Assembly: GCA_902496945.1 (NCBI GenBank)
Contig: CABVDE010000041.1
Location: 1 to 16,561, forward strand
Direction: 5' to 3'
DNA from: an uncultured Collinsella sp.
GTDB lineage: Bacteria > Actinomycetota > Coriobacteriia > Coriobacteriales > Coriobacteriaceae
Length of the DNA stretch: 16,561 bases
Shown: positions 7,382-13,728 of the stretch, piece after piece
Layout: every line of letters begins with the position of its first letter
How positions within the stretch are numbered: position 1 is the first letter of the stretch
Translations under genes and position numbers: made by a program
The notes under the pieces: generated by a model
Seen by the model: the letters and a program-made list of their open reading frames with translations, nothing else
Database searches by the model: none
What the model was told of the DNA's origin: nothing

Positions 7382-8257
7382 TCAGCCAAAACGACCCGTC
7401 AAATAATCTGCCGTGCGCGGATCGGTAGGATTCTTAAAAAGCTGAGCGGTGGGCGCGTGCTCCACCAGCTCGCCCAGCAAGAAGAAAGCAACCGAGTCGG
7501 AAATGCGCGCGGCCTGCTGCATGTTGTGCGTCACGACCACTAGCGTGCAGGTCTCCTTGAGCTCGCAGGCCAGCTGCTCAACCACCAACGTCGACACAGG
7601 GTCGAGTGCCGAGGTCGGCTCGTCCATCAGCAGAATGTCGGGCTGCACGGCAAGTGCGCGGGCGATGCACAGGCGCTGCTGCTGTCCACCCGAAAGACCC
7701 AGGCCTGACTCCTTGAGCTTGTCCTTGACCTCGTCCCACAGGGCAGCGCGACGCAGGGAGTCCTCGACCAGCTCATCGAGCACGGCGCGGTCGCGCACAC
7801 CCATACCGCGAGGACCGTAGGCAACGTTATCGTAGATGCTCATTGGAAACGGGTTGGGGCGCTGGAACACCATGCCCACGCGCTGGCGCAAACGGCAGAT
7901 GTCGTAATCGCCCAGGACATCTTGACCATCGAGCGCAATCTTGCCCTCGATGCGACAATCCTTGATGCCGTCGTTCATGCGGTTAAAGCAGCGCAGCAAC
8001 GTGGACTTTCCGCAGCCCGAAGGCCCGATGAACGAGGTGATCTGCTTGTCGCGGATCTTGATATTCACGTCCTTGAGCGCATGATGGTCGCCATAGAACA
8101 GGTCGAGGCCCTCGACGTCGATGCGCGTCGGCGAGGCGGCAAGATCCTCTGCCGTGGGGCGGGTCGCATCCCCAACCTCACGCTCGTGCGCGGCCTCGGC
8201 CTGCGCTTCCATGAGTTCTTCAAGCTCCGTGGGCTCCACAGCCGCAGCAGCCGTCAT
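7382..8257 (-). CDS. pstB: Phosphate ABC transporter ATP-binding protein PstB
   Basis: This is the ATPase subunit of the high-affinity phosphate importer PstSCAB, on the cytoplasmic face of the membrane. It shows Walker A GPSGCGKST near 78-86, the PstB-type FNRMND stretch, the Q-loop region VGMVFQRPNPFPMSIYDNVAYGPR, the signature LSGGQQQRLCIARAL, Walker B ILLMDEPTSALDP and the H-loop THNMQQAARISD. I chose the ATG at 8257 (291 residues) because GGAGG lies 8 bp upstream; an ATG at 8272 in the same frame overlaps that ribosome site. The first 40 or so residues are an alanine/glutamate-rich extension not usual in PstB, which is normally about 250-260 residues. The permease and binding-protein genes are not adjacent: the upstream neighbour is a VanS-like kinase gene. 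Confidence 0.95.
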   Translation of the reverse strand: MTAAAAVEPTELEELMEAQAEAAHEREVGDATRPTAEDLAASPTRIDVEGLDLFYGDHHALKDVNIKIRDKQITSFIGPSGCGKSTLLRCFNRMNDGIKDCRIEGKIALDGQDVLGDYDICRLRQRVGMVFQRPNPFPMSIYDNVAYGPRGMGVRDRAVLDELVEDSLRRAALWDEVKDKLKESGLGLSGGQQQRLCIARALAVQPDILLMDEPTSALDPVSTLVVEQLACELKETCTLVVVTHNMQQAARISDSVAFFLLGELVEHAPTAQLFKNPTDPRTADYLTGRFG

Positions 8258-8271
8258 ACCGCATACCTCCA

Positions 8272-8299
8272 TATCGATATCAATTCAGCAGTATCGATA
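8272..8299. promoter_or_regulatory. Twin TATCGATA palindromes upstream of pstB
   Basis: The 8-bp palindrome TATCGATA occurs at 8272-8279 and 8292-8299, with centres 20 bp apart, so both sites face the same side of the helix. The first is extended to ATATCGATAT and abuts the pstB ribosome binding site. The spacing and location suit a dimeric regulator's paired operators. No known family consensus is being claimed. Confidence 0.4.
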
Positions 8300-8312
8300 G
8301 TAAAAATCGCGG

Positions 8313-8339
8313 CTCATACGCGCGTGAGCGCATTGTCAA
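8313..8339 (-). promoter_or_regulatory. Possible pstB promoter
   Basis: A perfect TTGACA (minus strand, complement of 8334-8339) is followed after only 15 bp by TATGAG (complement of 8313-8318). The spacing is short and the -10 is weak, as in activator-dependent promoters. A related TTACAA lies 10 bp before the TTGACA, loosely recalling the direct repeats of Pho boxes. It lies in the 103-bp gap between the VanS-like kinase stop and pstB. Confidence 0.3.
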
Positions 8340-8360
8340 GTGTTTGTAAGGGCACGTTGG

Positions 8361-9599
8361 CTATGCGCCGGGCAGCTCAATGGTAAACGTAGTATGCTCG
8401 GGCGTCGACTCGCACGCGATGGTGCCGCCGTGCGCCGCAACGATCTCCTTAGCAATGGCAAGCCCCAGTCCAGCTCCGCCGCGATTGGTCGCACGTGCCG
8501 CGTCCAGGCGATAGAATTTCTCAAAGATCACCTTAAGCTTAGCCGCGGGGATGGGATCGCCCTGGTTGATAAAGCGCACGCGCACGCCACCGTCGTCCTG
8601 GCGCGTTGCCTCGAGCGTAATCGTCGAGCCCTCGTAGCTGTAGGCGACGGCGTTCTTCATGATATTGTTGAACACGCGGGCCATCTTGTCGCCGTCCACG
8701 AGCACCGTCAGGTCCTCGCAGATATCAACCTGGGCCTGCTTGTGCTGCTCGTTGAGGATGGGATAGAACTCGTCAGCCACCTGAGCCAGCAGCAACCCCA
8801 GATCAACATAGCCGCGCGTGAGCACGATATCGTGGAAGTCAAAGCGTGTGATATCGAAGAACTCCTCGATGAGCGCGTCGAGCCGGTGCGCCTTGTCAAG
8901 CGCCACGCAAGTAAAATGTGCACGCTGCTCAACCGGCAGATCGGGAGCCTCCTGCAGCAGCGAAAGATAGCCCACCACACTGGCAAGCGGGGTGCGAAGG
9001 TCATGCGCCAAGTATGTAACCAAATCGTCCTTGCGATGAGACTCGTCACGCAGAGCTTGCTGGACTTTGCGCTCGCGGTCGCGCACACAGTTGAGCGCAC
9101 CCTCGACCTCCAGGAAGTCGCCGTCGATGTTGTCCCACGCGTCAGGATGATCGATCAGGCGGTCCTGGATACGAGTCGCAAGCACGCGATCGGCATGCTG
9201 CTCGCCCTGCTCGCAGCCCTGGCAGTACAGGGCGCGGCCGCAAAAGAACAGGACGCACACGGCAAGCGCCAGCACAAAGCCAAGCATGTTGAATACAAAG
9301 CTGGCATCGAACAGCACCGGCCCTTCAATGCCGCCGAGCGCCATGGCGCCAATTGCCAACGTCATGGCCCACGCGGCACCGCCAATCACCACGCAACGGC
9401 GCACGATTTCAAATCGATCGATAAGCAAAAAACCAACAAGCAGAACCGCCAGAATACCGGCAATGTTATCGATGCCGATCAGCAGCAGGCTCAGCAAAAA
9501 GAACAGCACCGTCGCAAGCGCGCGATTGTCGACGACCGACCTCACGTATTCAAAGAGTCGATCGGGCACCTCAAATGTCTGCCTATCGTCTTTTGTCAT
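8361..9599 (-). CDS. VanS-like sensor histidine kinase
   Basis: This membrane sensor kinase has four hydrophobic segments in its first 125 residues (about 30-46, 48-63, 71-92 and 102-121). The predicted loops between them are very short, so it probably senses within or at the membrane. The phosphoacceptor motif LVTYLAHDLRTPLASVVGYLSLL (H199 from the ATG) is of the VanS type. It is followed by NNIMKNAVAYS, the FINQGDPIP stretch, IFEKFYRLD and GGAGLGLAIAKEIV, which also fit VanS-like kinases. A cysteine cluster (C116, C120, C126, C129; CQGC at the end) lies just after the last membrane segment. I chose the ATG at 9599 because GGTGGGG lies 8 bp upstream; a GTG at 9605 would add two residues. It follows its regulator gene by 25 bp. 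Confidence 0.87.
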   Translation of the reverse strand: MTKDDRQTFEVPDRLFEYVRSVVDNRALATVLFFLLSLLLIGIDNIAGILAVLLVGFLLIDRFEIVRRCVVIGGAAWAMTLAIGAMALGGIEGPVLFDASFVFNMLGFVLALAVCVLFFCGRALYCQGCEQGEQHADRVLATRIQDRLIDHPDAWDNIDGDFLEVEGALNCVRDRERKVQQALRDESHRKDDLVTYLAHDLRTPLASVVGYLSLLQEAPDLPVEQRAHFTCVALDKAHRLDALIEEFFDITRFDFHDIVLTRGYVDLGLLLAQVADEFYPILNEQHKQAQVDICEDLTVLVDGDKMARVFNNIMKNAVAYSYEGSTITLEATRQDDGGVRVRFINQGDPIPAAKLKVIFEKFYRLDAARATNRGGAGLGLAIAKEIVAAHGGTIACESTPEHTTFTIELPGA

Positions 9600-9624
9600 A
9601 TCCACTTCCCCACCATCAAAGGCG

Positions 9625-10320
9625 TTATTCGATTATGTAGCCGACGCCCCAGACGTTTTTGATAAAGCGCGGCTTTTGGGCGTCGTCGCCGATCTTTTCG
9701 CGCAGGTGGCGAATGTGCACCATCACCGTATTGTTGGAGCCGGGCAGAAAATCCTCGTTCCACACTGCGCGGAACAGGTCCTCCACGGCCACCACGCTGC
9801 CGCGATGCTCGGCCAGATACAGCAAGATGGAATACTCGATGGGTGTGAGGCGCACCGGCGCACCGTCCACCGTTACGGAACGAGCATCGCGGTTGATCTC
9901 CAGGCCGTCGAGCTGGATGGTCGGCGACTCGGCAGCCTGCGCGCGGCTACCGTAGCTGGTGTAGCGGCGAAGCTGAGCGTGCACGCGCGCGATGAGCTCC
10001 AGCGGGCGGAACGGCTTAACCACGTAATCGTCCGCGCCAAGCGATAGACCCTCGATCTTGTCTTGCTGGGCATCGCGCGCCGTCAGCATGATAACGGGAT
10101 AGGTATGGCTGGAACGAATCGTACGCAGCAGCTCAAAGCCATCGATATCGGGCAGCATGACATCCAGCAGCGCCAGATCAAATTCCTGTTCCAGGATCAC
10201 CTTGGCAGCATCGGCCCCGCTATAGGCAACATGTACGTCAAAGCCTTCTTTTGTGAGGTAGATGCCAACTAGGTCGGCAATGGCCTTCTCGTCATCAACT
10301 ACCAGTATGCGCTCGTTCAT
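9625..10320 (-). CDS. VanR-like response regulator (OmpR/PhoB family)
   Basis: This 231-residue DNA-binding response regulator has a receiver domain with D9-D10, phosphoacceptor D53 in LLDVMLPDIDG, T80 and K102. Its winged-helix domain contains LTPIEYSILLYLAEHRG, VEDLFRAVWNEDFLPGSNNTVMVHIRHLREKIGDD and the ending FIKNVWGVGYIIE, which is the VanR subgroup pattern. The ATG is preceded by AGGAG at 5 bp. It is divergent from the D,D-carboxypeptidase gene across a 197-bp gap, which makes that gene a likely target. No D-Ala-D-Lac or D-Ala-D-Ser ligase gene is nearby, so the name describes the regulator subgroup and not glycopeptide resistance. Confidence 0.9.
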   Translation of the reverse strand: MNERILVVDDEKAIADLVGIYLTKEGFDVHVAYSGADAAKVILEQEFDLALLDVMLPDIDGFELLRTIRSSHTYPVIMLTARDAQQDKIEGLSLGADDYVVKPFRPLELIARVHAQLRRYTSYGSRAQAAESPTIQLDGLEINRDARSVTVDGAPVRLTPIEYSILLYLAEHRGSVVAVEDLFRAVWNEDFLPGSNNTVMVHIRHLREKIGDDAQKPRFIKNVWGVGYIIE

Positions 10321-10340
10321 GCGTGCTCCTCTCGCGCTCC

Positions 10341-10346
10341 ATTATG
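10341..10346 (-). promoter_or_regulatory. Possible -10 element of the VanR-like gene
   Basis: CATAAT on the minus strand matches the -10 consensus at five of six positions. It would start transcription about 14 nt before the regulator's ATG, leaving just enough room for its AGGAG ribosome site. No good -35 is visible at 16-18 bp, which would suit an activated or autoregulated promoter. Confidence 0.3.
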
Positions 10347-10385
10347 CCCGAGGGGACGCCCGTCACACACAACAAGCGTTGGTGA

Positions 10386-10400
10386 TTAAGTCGGCCTTAA
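10386..10400. promoter_or_regulatory. Inverted repeat in the divergent vanR-like/dacA gap
   Basis: TTAAG (10386-10390) and CTTAA (10396-10400) form a perfect 5-bp inverted repeat with a 5-bp spacer. It lies between the presumed -10 of the regulator gene and the promoter of the carboxypeptidase gene. This is where a shared operator would be expected, but the repeat is short enough to arise by chance. Confidence 0.25.
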
Positions 10401-10448
10401 GCACCCTTGCGCCCGTTCGGACACGGATGTGGGCCATGCACGCACGCG

Positions 10449-10478
10449 ATGACAGTCGCCACCGGCAAACGATATACT
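10449..10478 (+). promoter_or_regulatory. Promoter of the D,D-carboxypeptidase gene
   Basis: ATGACA (10449-10454, five of six matches to TTGACA) and TATACT (10473-10478, five of six matches to TATAAT) are 18 bp apart. The expected start point is near 10485. That rules out the upstream in-frame ATG at 10407, and makes GTG 10482 unlikely, as the translation start. Confidence 0.65.
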
Positions 10479-10517
10479 CTAGTGCCAGAAGAGACCATCC
10501 CGTCGAAAGCGAAATCC

Positions 10518-11858
10518 GTGCAGTCCCTCATCTCTTTTGCAAAGCGCTCAGCCCAGCTCGCCGCCGGCTTTGCCTGCGCTATCGCCCTTGCCGCTGGCGT
10601 GCCCACCGTCGCCGGCGCCCAAGTGCTTACAACCGACATTGTTTGCGGCAAAACCGCCGATGCGCGCGGCATCACGGCCGAAAACCTGCCCGATATCGAG
10701 GCAACCGATGCCCTCGTCATGGGCAAAGACGGCACCGTCTACTATGCCCGCGGCGCCGATGAGCAGGTCAAAATCGCCTCGATCACCAAAGTCATGACCG
10801 CAATCCTAACCGTCGAGAATTGCAAGATGGACGAGAAGGTCACGGTAAGCAACACCGCGGCCACCGTGGGTAATTCGACCGCCGGCTTGCTCGAAGGCGA
10901 CGAGCTTACCGTGGAGCAGGCACTGCGCGGCCTGATGATTCCCTCGGGCAACGATGCCGCCATCGTGCTCGCTGAATATGTGGGCAAGAAGATCGACCCT
11001 AAGACCAAAGACGCCGAGGCCACATTTGTGAAGGCAATGAACGAGCGCGCTAAGAAGCTCGGCTGCACTGGTACGCTTTTTGAAAACCCGCATGGTCTGG
11101 ACTTTGATGAGTGGGCTGGCGATATGCACTCAACCGCACACGACGTGGCGCTGATGATGCAGGAGGCCATGAAAAACGACACGATCCGCGAGGTCGTAGC
11201 GAGTGAAGATTCCTGGATCGAGGTCACGGGTGCCGACGGCACCGACCATTCGCATTCCATGGATACACATAACTATCTACTGGGCCAGGATGGCAACATT
11301 GGCGGCAAGACCGGCACGACCGACGATGCAGGCTATTGCTTTACGGGTGCCTACAACCGCGATGGCGATGAAATCTACACCGTCGTTTTGAACTCCACCA
11401 CCACCGACCAGCGCTTTACCGATACGTCCACCCTTGCCAATTGGTACTACGGTCACAAGGTGACGGTCGCGATTGCCAACACGCAGGAAAAAACCGCCAA
11501 TGGCAACCCGCTTATGGCGCGTATTGGCCAAACCGACTGGACGGATAAGACGATCGACGCCACACTCGCCGATCCTACGGCGCAAGCGACCATGTTTTCC
11601 CTTGCCGGCGAGGTGACCGAAAAGGTTAGCTACGACGATCTTTCGGGCACGGTGCATGTGGGCGACAAGGTGGGCAGCGTTACGCTCAAGCAGGACGGCA
11701 CCAAGATCGCCGTCATGGACCTGGTTGCCGACGAGGAAGGCGCAGGTCCGAATCCCATTGAGTGGCTACTCGTGAAGCTCGACCGCCTTGGCCGTCGCAT
11801 CGACAACCGCCCGCTCACGGCAGAAAGCGAGACCGTCGCCAAGGCACCTGAGGTGTAA
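10518..11858 (+). CDS. dacA: Secreted D-alanyl-D-alanine carboxypeptidase (peptidase S11, PBP5/DacA-like)
   Basis: This low-molecular-mass penicillin-binding protein trims the terminal D-Ala from peptidoglycan pentapeptides outside the membrane. With the GTG start at 10518 (446 residues) the N terminus is a classic signal peptide: FAKR, then a hydrophobic stretch at about 11-29, then VAGA as a likely cleavage site near residue 34. The three serine-peptidase motifs are SITK (S88, K91), SGN (143-145) and KTG (264-266). A beta-rich C-terminal domain follows. The end includes NPIEWLLVKLDRLGRRI, which could be the amphipathic anchor helix of this family. Upstream in-frame starts (ATG 10407, GTG 10482) conflict with the promoter, but the ribosome site before 10518 is weak, so the start is tentative. 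It is the only plus-strand protein gene here. Confidence 0.93.
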   Translation: MQSLISFAKRSAQLAAGFACAIALAAGVPTVAGAQVLTTDIVCGKTADARGITAENLPDIEATDALVMGKDGTVYYARGADEQVKIASITKVMTAILTVENCKMDEKVTVSNTAATVGNSTAGLLEGDELTVEQALRGLMIPSGNDAAIVLAEYVGKKIDPKTKDAEATFVKAMNERAKKLGCTGTLFENPHGLDFDEWAGDMHSTAHDVALMMQEAMKNDTIREVVASEDSWIEVTGADGTDHSHSMDTHNYLLGQDGNIGGKTGTTDDAGYCFTGAYNRDGDEIYTVVLNSTTTDQRFTDTSTLANWYYGHKVTVAIANTQEKTANGNPLMARIGQTDWTDKTIDATLADPTAQATMFSLAGEVTEKVSYDDLSGTVHVGDKVGSVTLKQDGTKIAVMDLVADEEGAGPNPIEWLLVKLDRLGRRIDNRPLTAESETVAKAPEV

Positions 11859-11882
11859 AGTCGAGGAACAACACACTCGCAG

Positions 11883-11913
11883 AAAGGAGGTGTCCAAAAG
11901 GATGCCTCTTTTT
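11883..11913 (+). terminator. Intrinsic terminator of the D,D-carboxypeptidase gene
   Basis: A 13-bp stem (11883-11895 with 11900-11912, three G-U pairs) with loop AAAA is followed by TTTTT at 11909-11913. It starts 25 bp after the stop codon. Confidence 0.85.
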
Positions 11914-11916
11914 GGA

Positions 11917-11933
11917 GGTTCGAATCCCCAGCT
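11917..11933 (+). repeat. Inverted copy of the tRNA-Ser 3' region
   Basis: GGTTCGAATCCCCAGCT is an exact 17-bp inverted copy of 11996-12012, which is the T-loop, T-stem 3' strand and start of the acceptor strand of the adjacent minus-strand tRNA-Ser. The flanks differ: the copy continues AACGTGG rather than CTCCGCCA. It looks like a tRNA 3' remnant in opposite orientation, or a product of local inversion or integration. Confidence 0.7.
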
Positions 11934-11947
11934 AACGTGGTCCAACT

Positions 11948-11973
11948 AAAAAAGGGTCCCTTTCGGAACCCTT
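11948..11973 (-). terminator. Intrinsic terminator of tRNA-Ser
   Basis: Read on the minus strand, an 8-bp stem (11952-11959 with 11965-11973, one bulged base) and a 5-nt loop are followed by TTTTTT. It begins about 15 bp after the tRNA's CCA end. Confidence 0.85.
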
Positions 11974-11987
11974 CTTCAAAGTCTTAC

Positions 11988-12078
11988 TGGCGGAGAGCTG
12001 GGGATTCGAACCCCAGATGCCCTTTTGGGGCATACTCGCTTAGCAGGCGAGCACCTTCGGCCTCTCGGTCAGCTCTCC
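11988..12078 (-). tRNA. tRNA-Ser (anticodon GCT)
   Basis: This is a class II tRNA. The acceptor strand GGAGAGC at the 5' end pairs with GCTCTCC at the 3' end, the discriminator is G, and CCA is encoded (11988-11990). The anticodon stem CTCGC/GCGAG encloses the loop CTGCTAA, with anticodon GCT at 12042-12044, reading AGC/AGU serine codons. The long variable arm (12017-12022 with 12028-12033) and the T-loop TTCGAAT are typical for tRNA-Ser. It has its own promoter and terminator. Confidence 0.97.
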
Positions 12079-12092
12079 GTAACAGCCGTTCT

Positions 12093-12121
12093 ATAGTAAC
12101 CAAACAGTCGAGGATGGGCAA
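12093..12121 (-). promoter_or_regulatory. Promoter of tRNA-Ser
   Basis: On the minus strand TTGCCC (complement of 12116-12121) and TACTAT (complement of 12093-12098) lie exactly 17 bp apart. The start point would be near 12086, about 8 bp before the mature 5' end at 12078. Confidence 0.6.
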
Positions 12122-12171
12122 GGGGAATTTTGGAGCGATTACATTTTTGCCCGTAAAGGTCTCAGCCAATC

Positions 12172-12228
12172 ATCTCAATCTGTAACATCTACAGAGCAAA
12201 ACCAGGTCCAGGTGTTACAGATCGAGAT
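12172..12228. repeat. 16-bp inverted repeat with nested alternative hairpin
   Basis: The arms 12172-12187 (ATCTCAATCTGTAACA) and 12213-12228 match in inverted orientation at 15 of 16 positions across a 25-bp spacer. The spacer begins with TACAGA (12190-12195), which can pair with TCTGTA (12179-12184) in the left arm. Two mutually exclusive hairpins are therefore possible. Confidence 0.65.
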
Positions 12229-12322
12229 AAACAAGCTGGACCATAAAGGGATAGCCTGCCGAAGCCTTTGTCAAAAGCTCAGCAGCGCCTTCACCGAGCT
12301 CTTTGCCCAGATCGTGCGCCTA

Positions 12323-12376
12323 GTTTTAACAAAGTTTAGCAACTTTAGCAGAGTTTAACAGTTTTAGCAGAGCATA
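12323..12376. repeat. Imperfect TTTARCA tandem repeats
   Basis: Five successive 8-11-bp units are visible: GTTTTAACAAA (12323-12333), GTTTAGCAAC, TTTAGCAGA, GTTTAACA and GTTTTAGCAGA (ending 12371), with a partial CATAGC after. Units start every 8-11 bp, close to one helical turn. The array lies between the ATPase gene's 3' end and the tRNA. Confidence 0.6.
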
Positions 12377-12410
12377 GCGGGCCTGCGCCCCGAGAGCCCC
12401 AACAGCCCGC
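12377..12410 (-). terminator. Possible 3'-end hairpin of the ATPase transcript
   Basis: GCGGGC (12377-12382) pairs with GCCCGC (12405-12410), extended by two pairs past a bulge, with a 17-nt loop. It lies 20 bp past the ATPase stop on the minus strand, but no immediate T-run follows, so it is a weak terminator candidate. Confidence 0.3.
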
Positions 12411-12430
12411 AAGTTTCCGGTAGGAACCAA

Positions 12431-13717
12431 TCACGCGCTCGGCTGGCTGCAGAGATCCCTCAAGATGAACTTCCACGCGGGGATAACCTCAATGTGCGCA
12501 TCCTCAACATCGATGTCCCCCTCATCTTCCTTTGTCACAATAACAAGCCTGTTCACGGCGTCATCAACCTTGGCAAGCTTTACCAAGTTGTCAATTTTGC
12601 GCGACCGAGCGCTTTTCGACAACGAATATGCCACCTGAACCGCAAGTCCCCTCTCGGGCACGTAGAAATTGATATCGATCCTGTTCTTTGCAGATTTCAA
12701 ATAGTAAAGCGCGTCTCCGTACACATCATGCATCGCGACCGCAATTTCGTTTTCGAGCAGCACCGGCTCCTTATTCACCAAGAACAGGTTGAGCAAACCA
12801 TTATCCGAAAAATAGTATTTGGGGCTTCCTTCATGTTCTACGAGTTTTGCTGTCGCGTTTTTAACGGCAAAGAGCAGGTACGCCTCTTGGATCATCCCCA
12901 AGTAATCAATGAGCGCCGCCTTGCTTAGGCCATATCCAATGCCTTTGAGCATTCCATGCAGGGATGAGAAAGAAGTCTCGTTGTGGACCGTTTCCGCAAC
13001 TTTTTTCACAAGCACACGCATGGCCTGAGGGTTACGCACGTTGTTGCGCGCAACGACATCTCCCAGCAACACTTTTTGATAGACGCTCTCAACGTATTCT
13101 CGCGGAGCCTCATAACGAAGGGACTCAGGAAATCCGCCGTAGGTATAGAAAGAATCGAACGCCGCGCTCAAGGCGCCCCTACCCGACGTCGAGTACAGAG
13201 CCGCCTCGTCGCGGCCTTTCCCCAATGCGTCTAGATACTCATCGAATCGGTAGGGAGCAACGTGTTTGACCAGGTAACGACCGTCAAGTGTCGTTTCAAT
13301 CTGGCTGCTTAGCATCTTCGCATTGCTGCCCGTTATATAGACGCGTCTGCCAGAATCCGCCAGTCGCCGCGCGAATTTTTCCCAGCCCTCGATGTTCTGG
13401 ACTTCGTCAAGGAAAAAATAGCCCTCCTGATCGCTCAGTTCGCTTTGGGTGAGCAAGATATCGTTGAAATCAGCGGCAGTAAATTCAGCGAGGCGCTCAT
13501 CCTCAAAGTTGATATAGATTATCTGGTTCCACGCTGCTCCATCTTTAACCAAATCGCGATCGACTTTATATAGCAGTGTTGATTTTCCCGAGCGACGAAG
13601 GCCCGTGATGACATAGTTTCCCTGAGGATCCAAGTGGTAACGGCGCGGCGCAATCGTCGCATTGCGAATAACCTCGTGCTGGTCAAAAATCACACGCTTT
13701 ATGAGTTCGCGGTTCAT
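12431..13717 (-). CDS. AAA-family ATPase with DUF4143-type C-terminal domain
   Basis: The first 200 or so residues are a P-loop ATPase with Walker A GLRRSGKST (39-47), an IIYINFED strand, Walker B YFFLDEVQNIEGWE (100-113, D104-E105) and the sensor-like VYITGSNAKMLS (126-137). This is the hallmark arrangement of the DUF4143/archaeal-type ATPases common in anaerobes. The C-terminal half resembles the nuclease-fold-like DUF4143 region, with RIDINFYVPERGLAVQVAYSLS near its end. The position where related nuclease folds carry E-x-K reads QVA here, so nuclease activity is doubtful. The 428-residue length is normal for the family, and no cellular function is established. The ATG has GGAGGT just upstream and a striking palindrome before that. 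It is flanked by repeat-rich DNA and may have been acquired by transfer. Confidence 0.88.
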   Translation of the reverse strand: MNRELIKRVIFDQHEVIRNATIAPRRYHLDPQGNYVITGLRRSGKSTLLYKVDRDLVKDGAAWNQIIYINFEDERLAEFTAADFNDILLTQSELSDQEGYFFLDEVQNIEGWEKFARRLADSGRRVYITGSNAKMLSSQIETTLDGRYLVKHVAPYRFDEYLDALGKGRDEAALYSTSGRGALSAAFDSFYTYGGFPESLRYEAPREYVESVYQKVLLGDVVARNNVRNPQAMRVLVKKVAETVHNETSFSSLHGMLKGIGYGLSKAALIDYLGMIQEAYLLFAVKNATAKLVEHEGSPKYYFSDNGLLNLFLVNKEPVLLENEIAVAMHDVYGDALYYLKSAKNRIDINFYVPERGLAVQVAYSLSKSARSRKIDNLVKLAKVDDAVNRLVIVTKEDEGDIDVEDAHIEVIPAWKFILRDLCSQPSA

Positions 13718-13728
13718 GGGACCTCCGA

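Larger units (their letters stand above)
12122..12430. other. Gene-free, repeat-rich stretch between tRNA-Ser and the ATPase gene
   Basis: Beyond the tRNA promoter I see no supportable gene on either strand. The stretch holds a near-perfect 16-bp inverted repeat (12172-12228), an AT-rich run of TTTARCA-type tandem repeats (12323-12376) and a GC-rich hairpin (12377-12410) near the 3' end of the ATPase gene. The mixed base composition differs from the neighbouring genes. Confidence 0.6.

Noticed and set aside
8340..9662. 440-residue plus-strand frame opposite the VanS-like kinase gene
   Set aside because: It is antisense to a full histidine kinase with all expected motifs; its translation is low-complexity and lacks a family pattern.
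10407..10517. Longer N terminus for the D,D-carboxypeptidase from ATG 10407
   Set aside because: The best promoter (10449-10478) lies inside this extension, and removing it leaves a textbook signal peptide at the new N terminus.
8361..11858. Glycopeptide-resistance (van) cluster
   Set aside because: Only VanR/VanS-like regulators and a PBP5-like carboxypeptidase are present; VanH, VanA-type ligase and VanX are absent, so resistance cannot be inferred.
11883..11933. Complete second tRNA-Ser on the plus strand
   Set aside because: The upstream part folds as the carboxypeptidase terminator, no acceptor or anticodon stem can be formed, and the T-stem has mismatches; only the 17-bp tRNA-like string is supported.
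11937..12185. 82-residue plus-strand frame, and the matching minus-strand frame at 11984-12169
   Set aside because: Both run through the tRNA-Ser gene; strings such as GDSNPR and its mirror are typical translations of tRNA T-arms.
12323..12376. CRISPR array
   Set aside because: The units are only 8-11 bp, degenerate and without spacers of constant length, and no cas genes are present.
12494..12928. 144-residue plus-strand frame opposite the ATPase gene
   Set aside because: It is antisense to the conserved C-terminal domain of the ATPase and has no motif or ribosome site.
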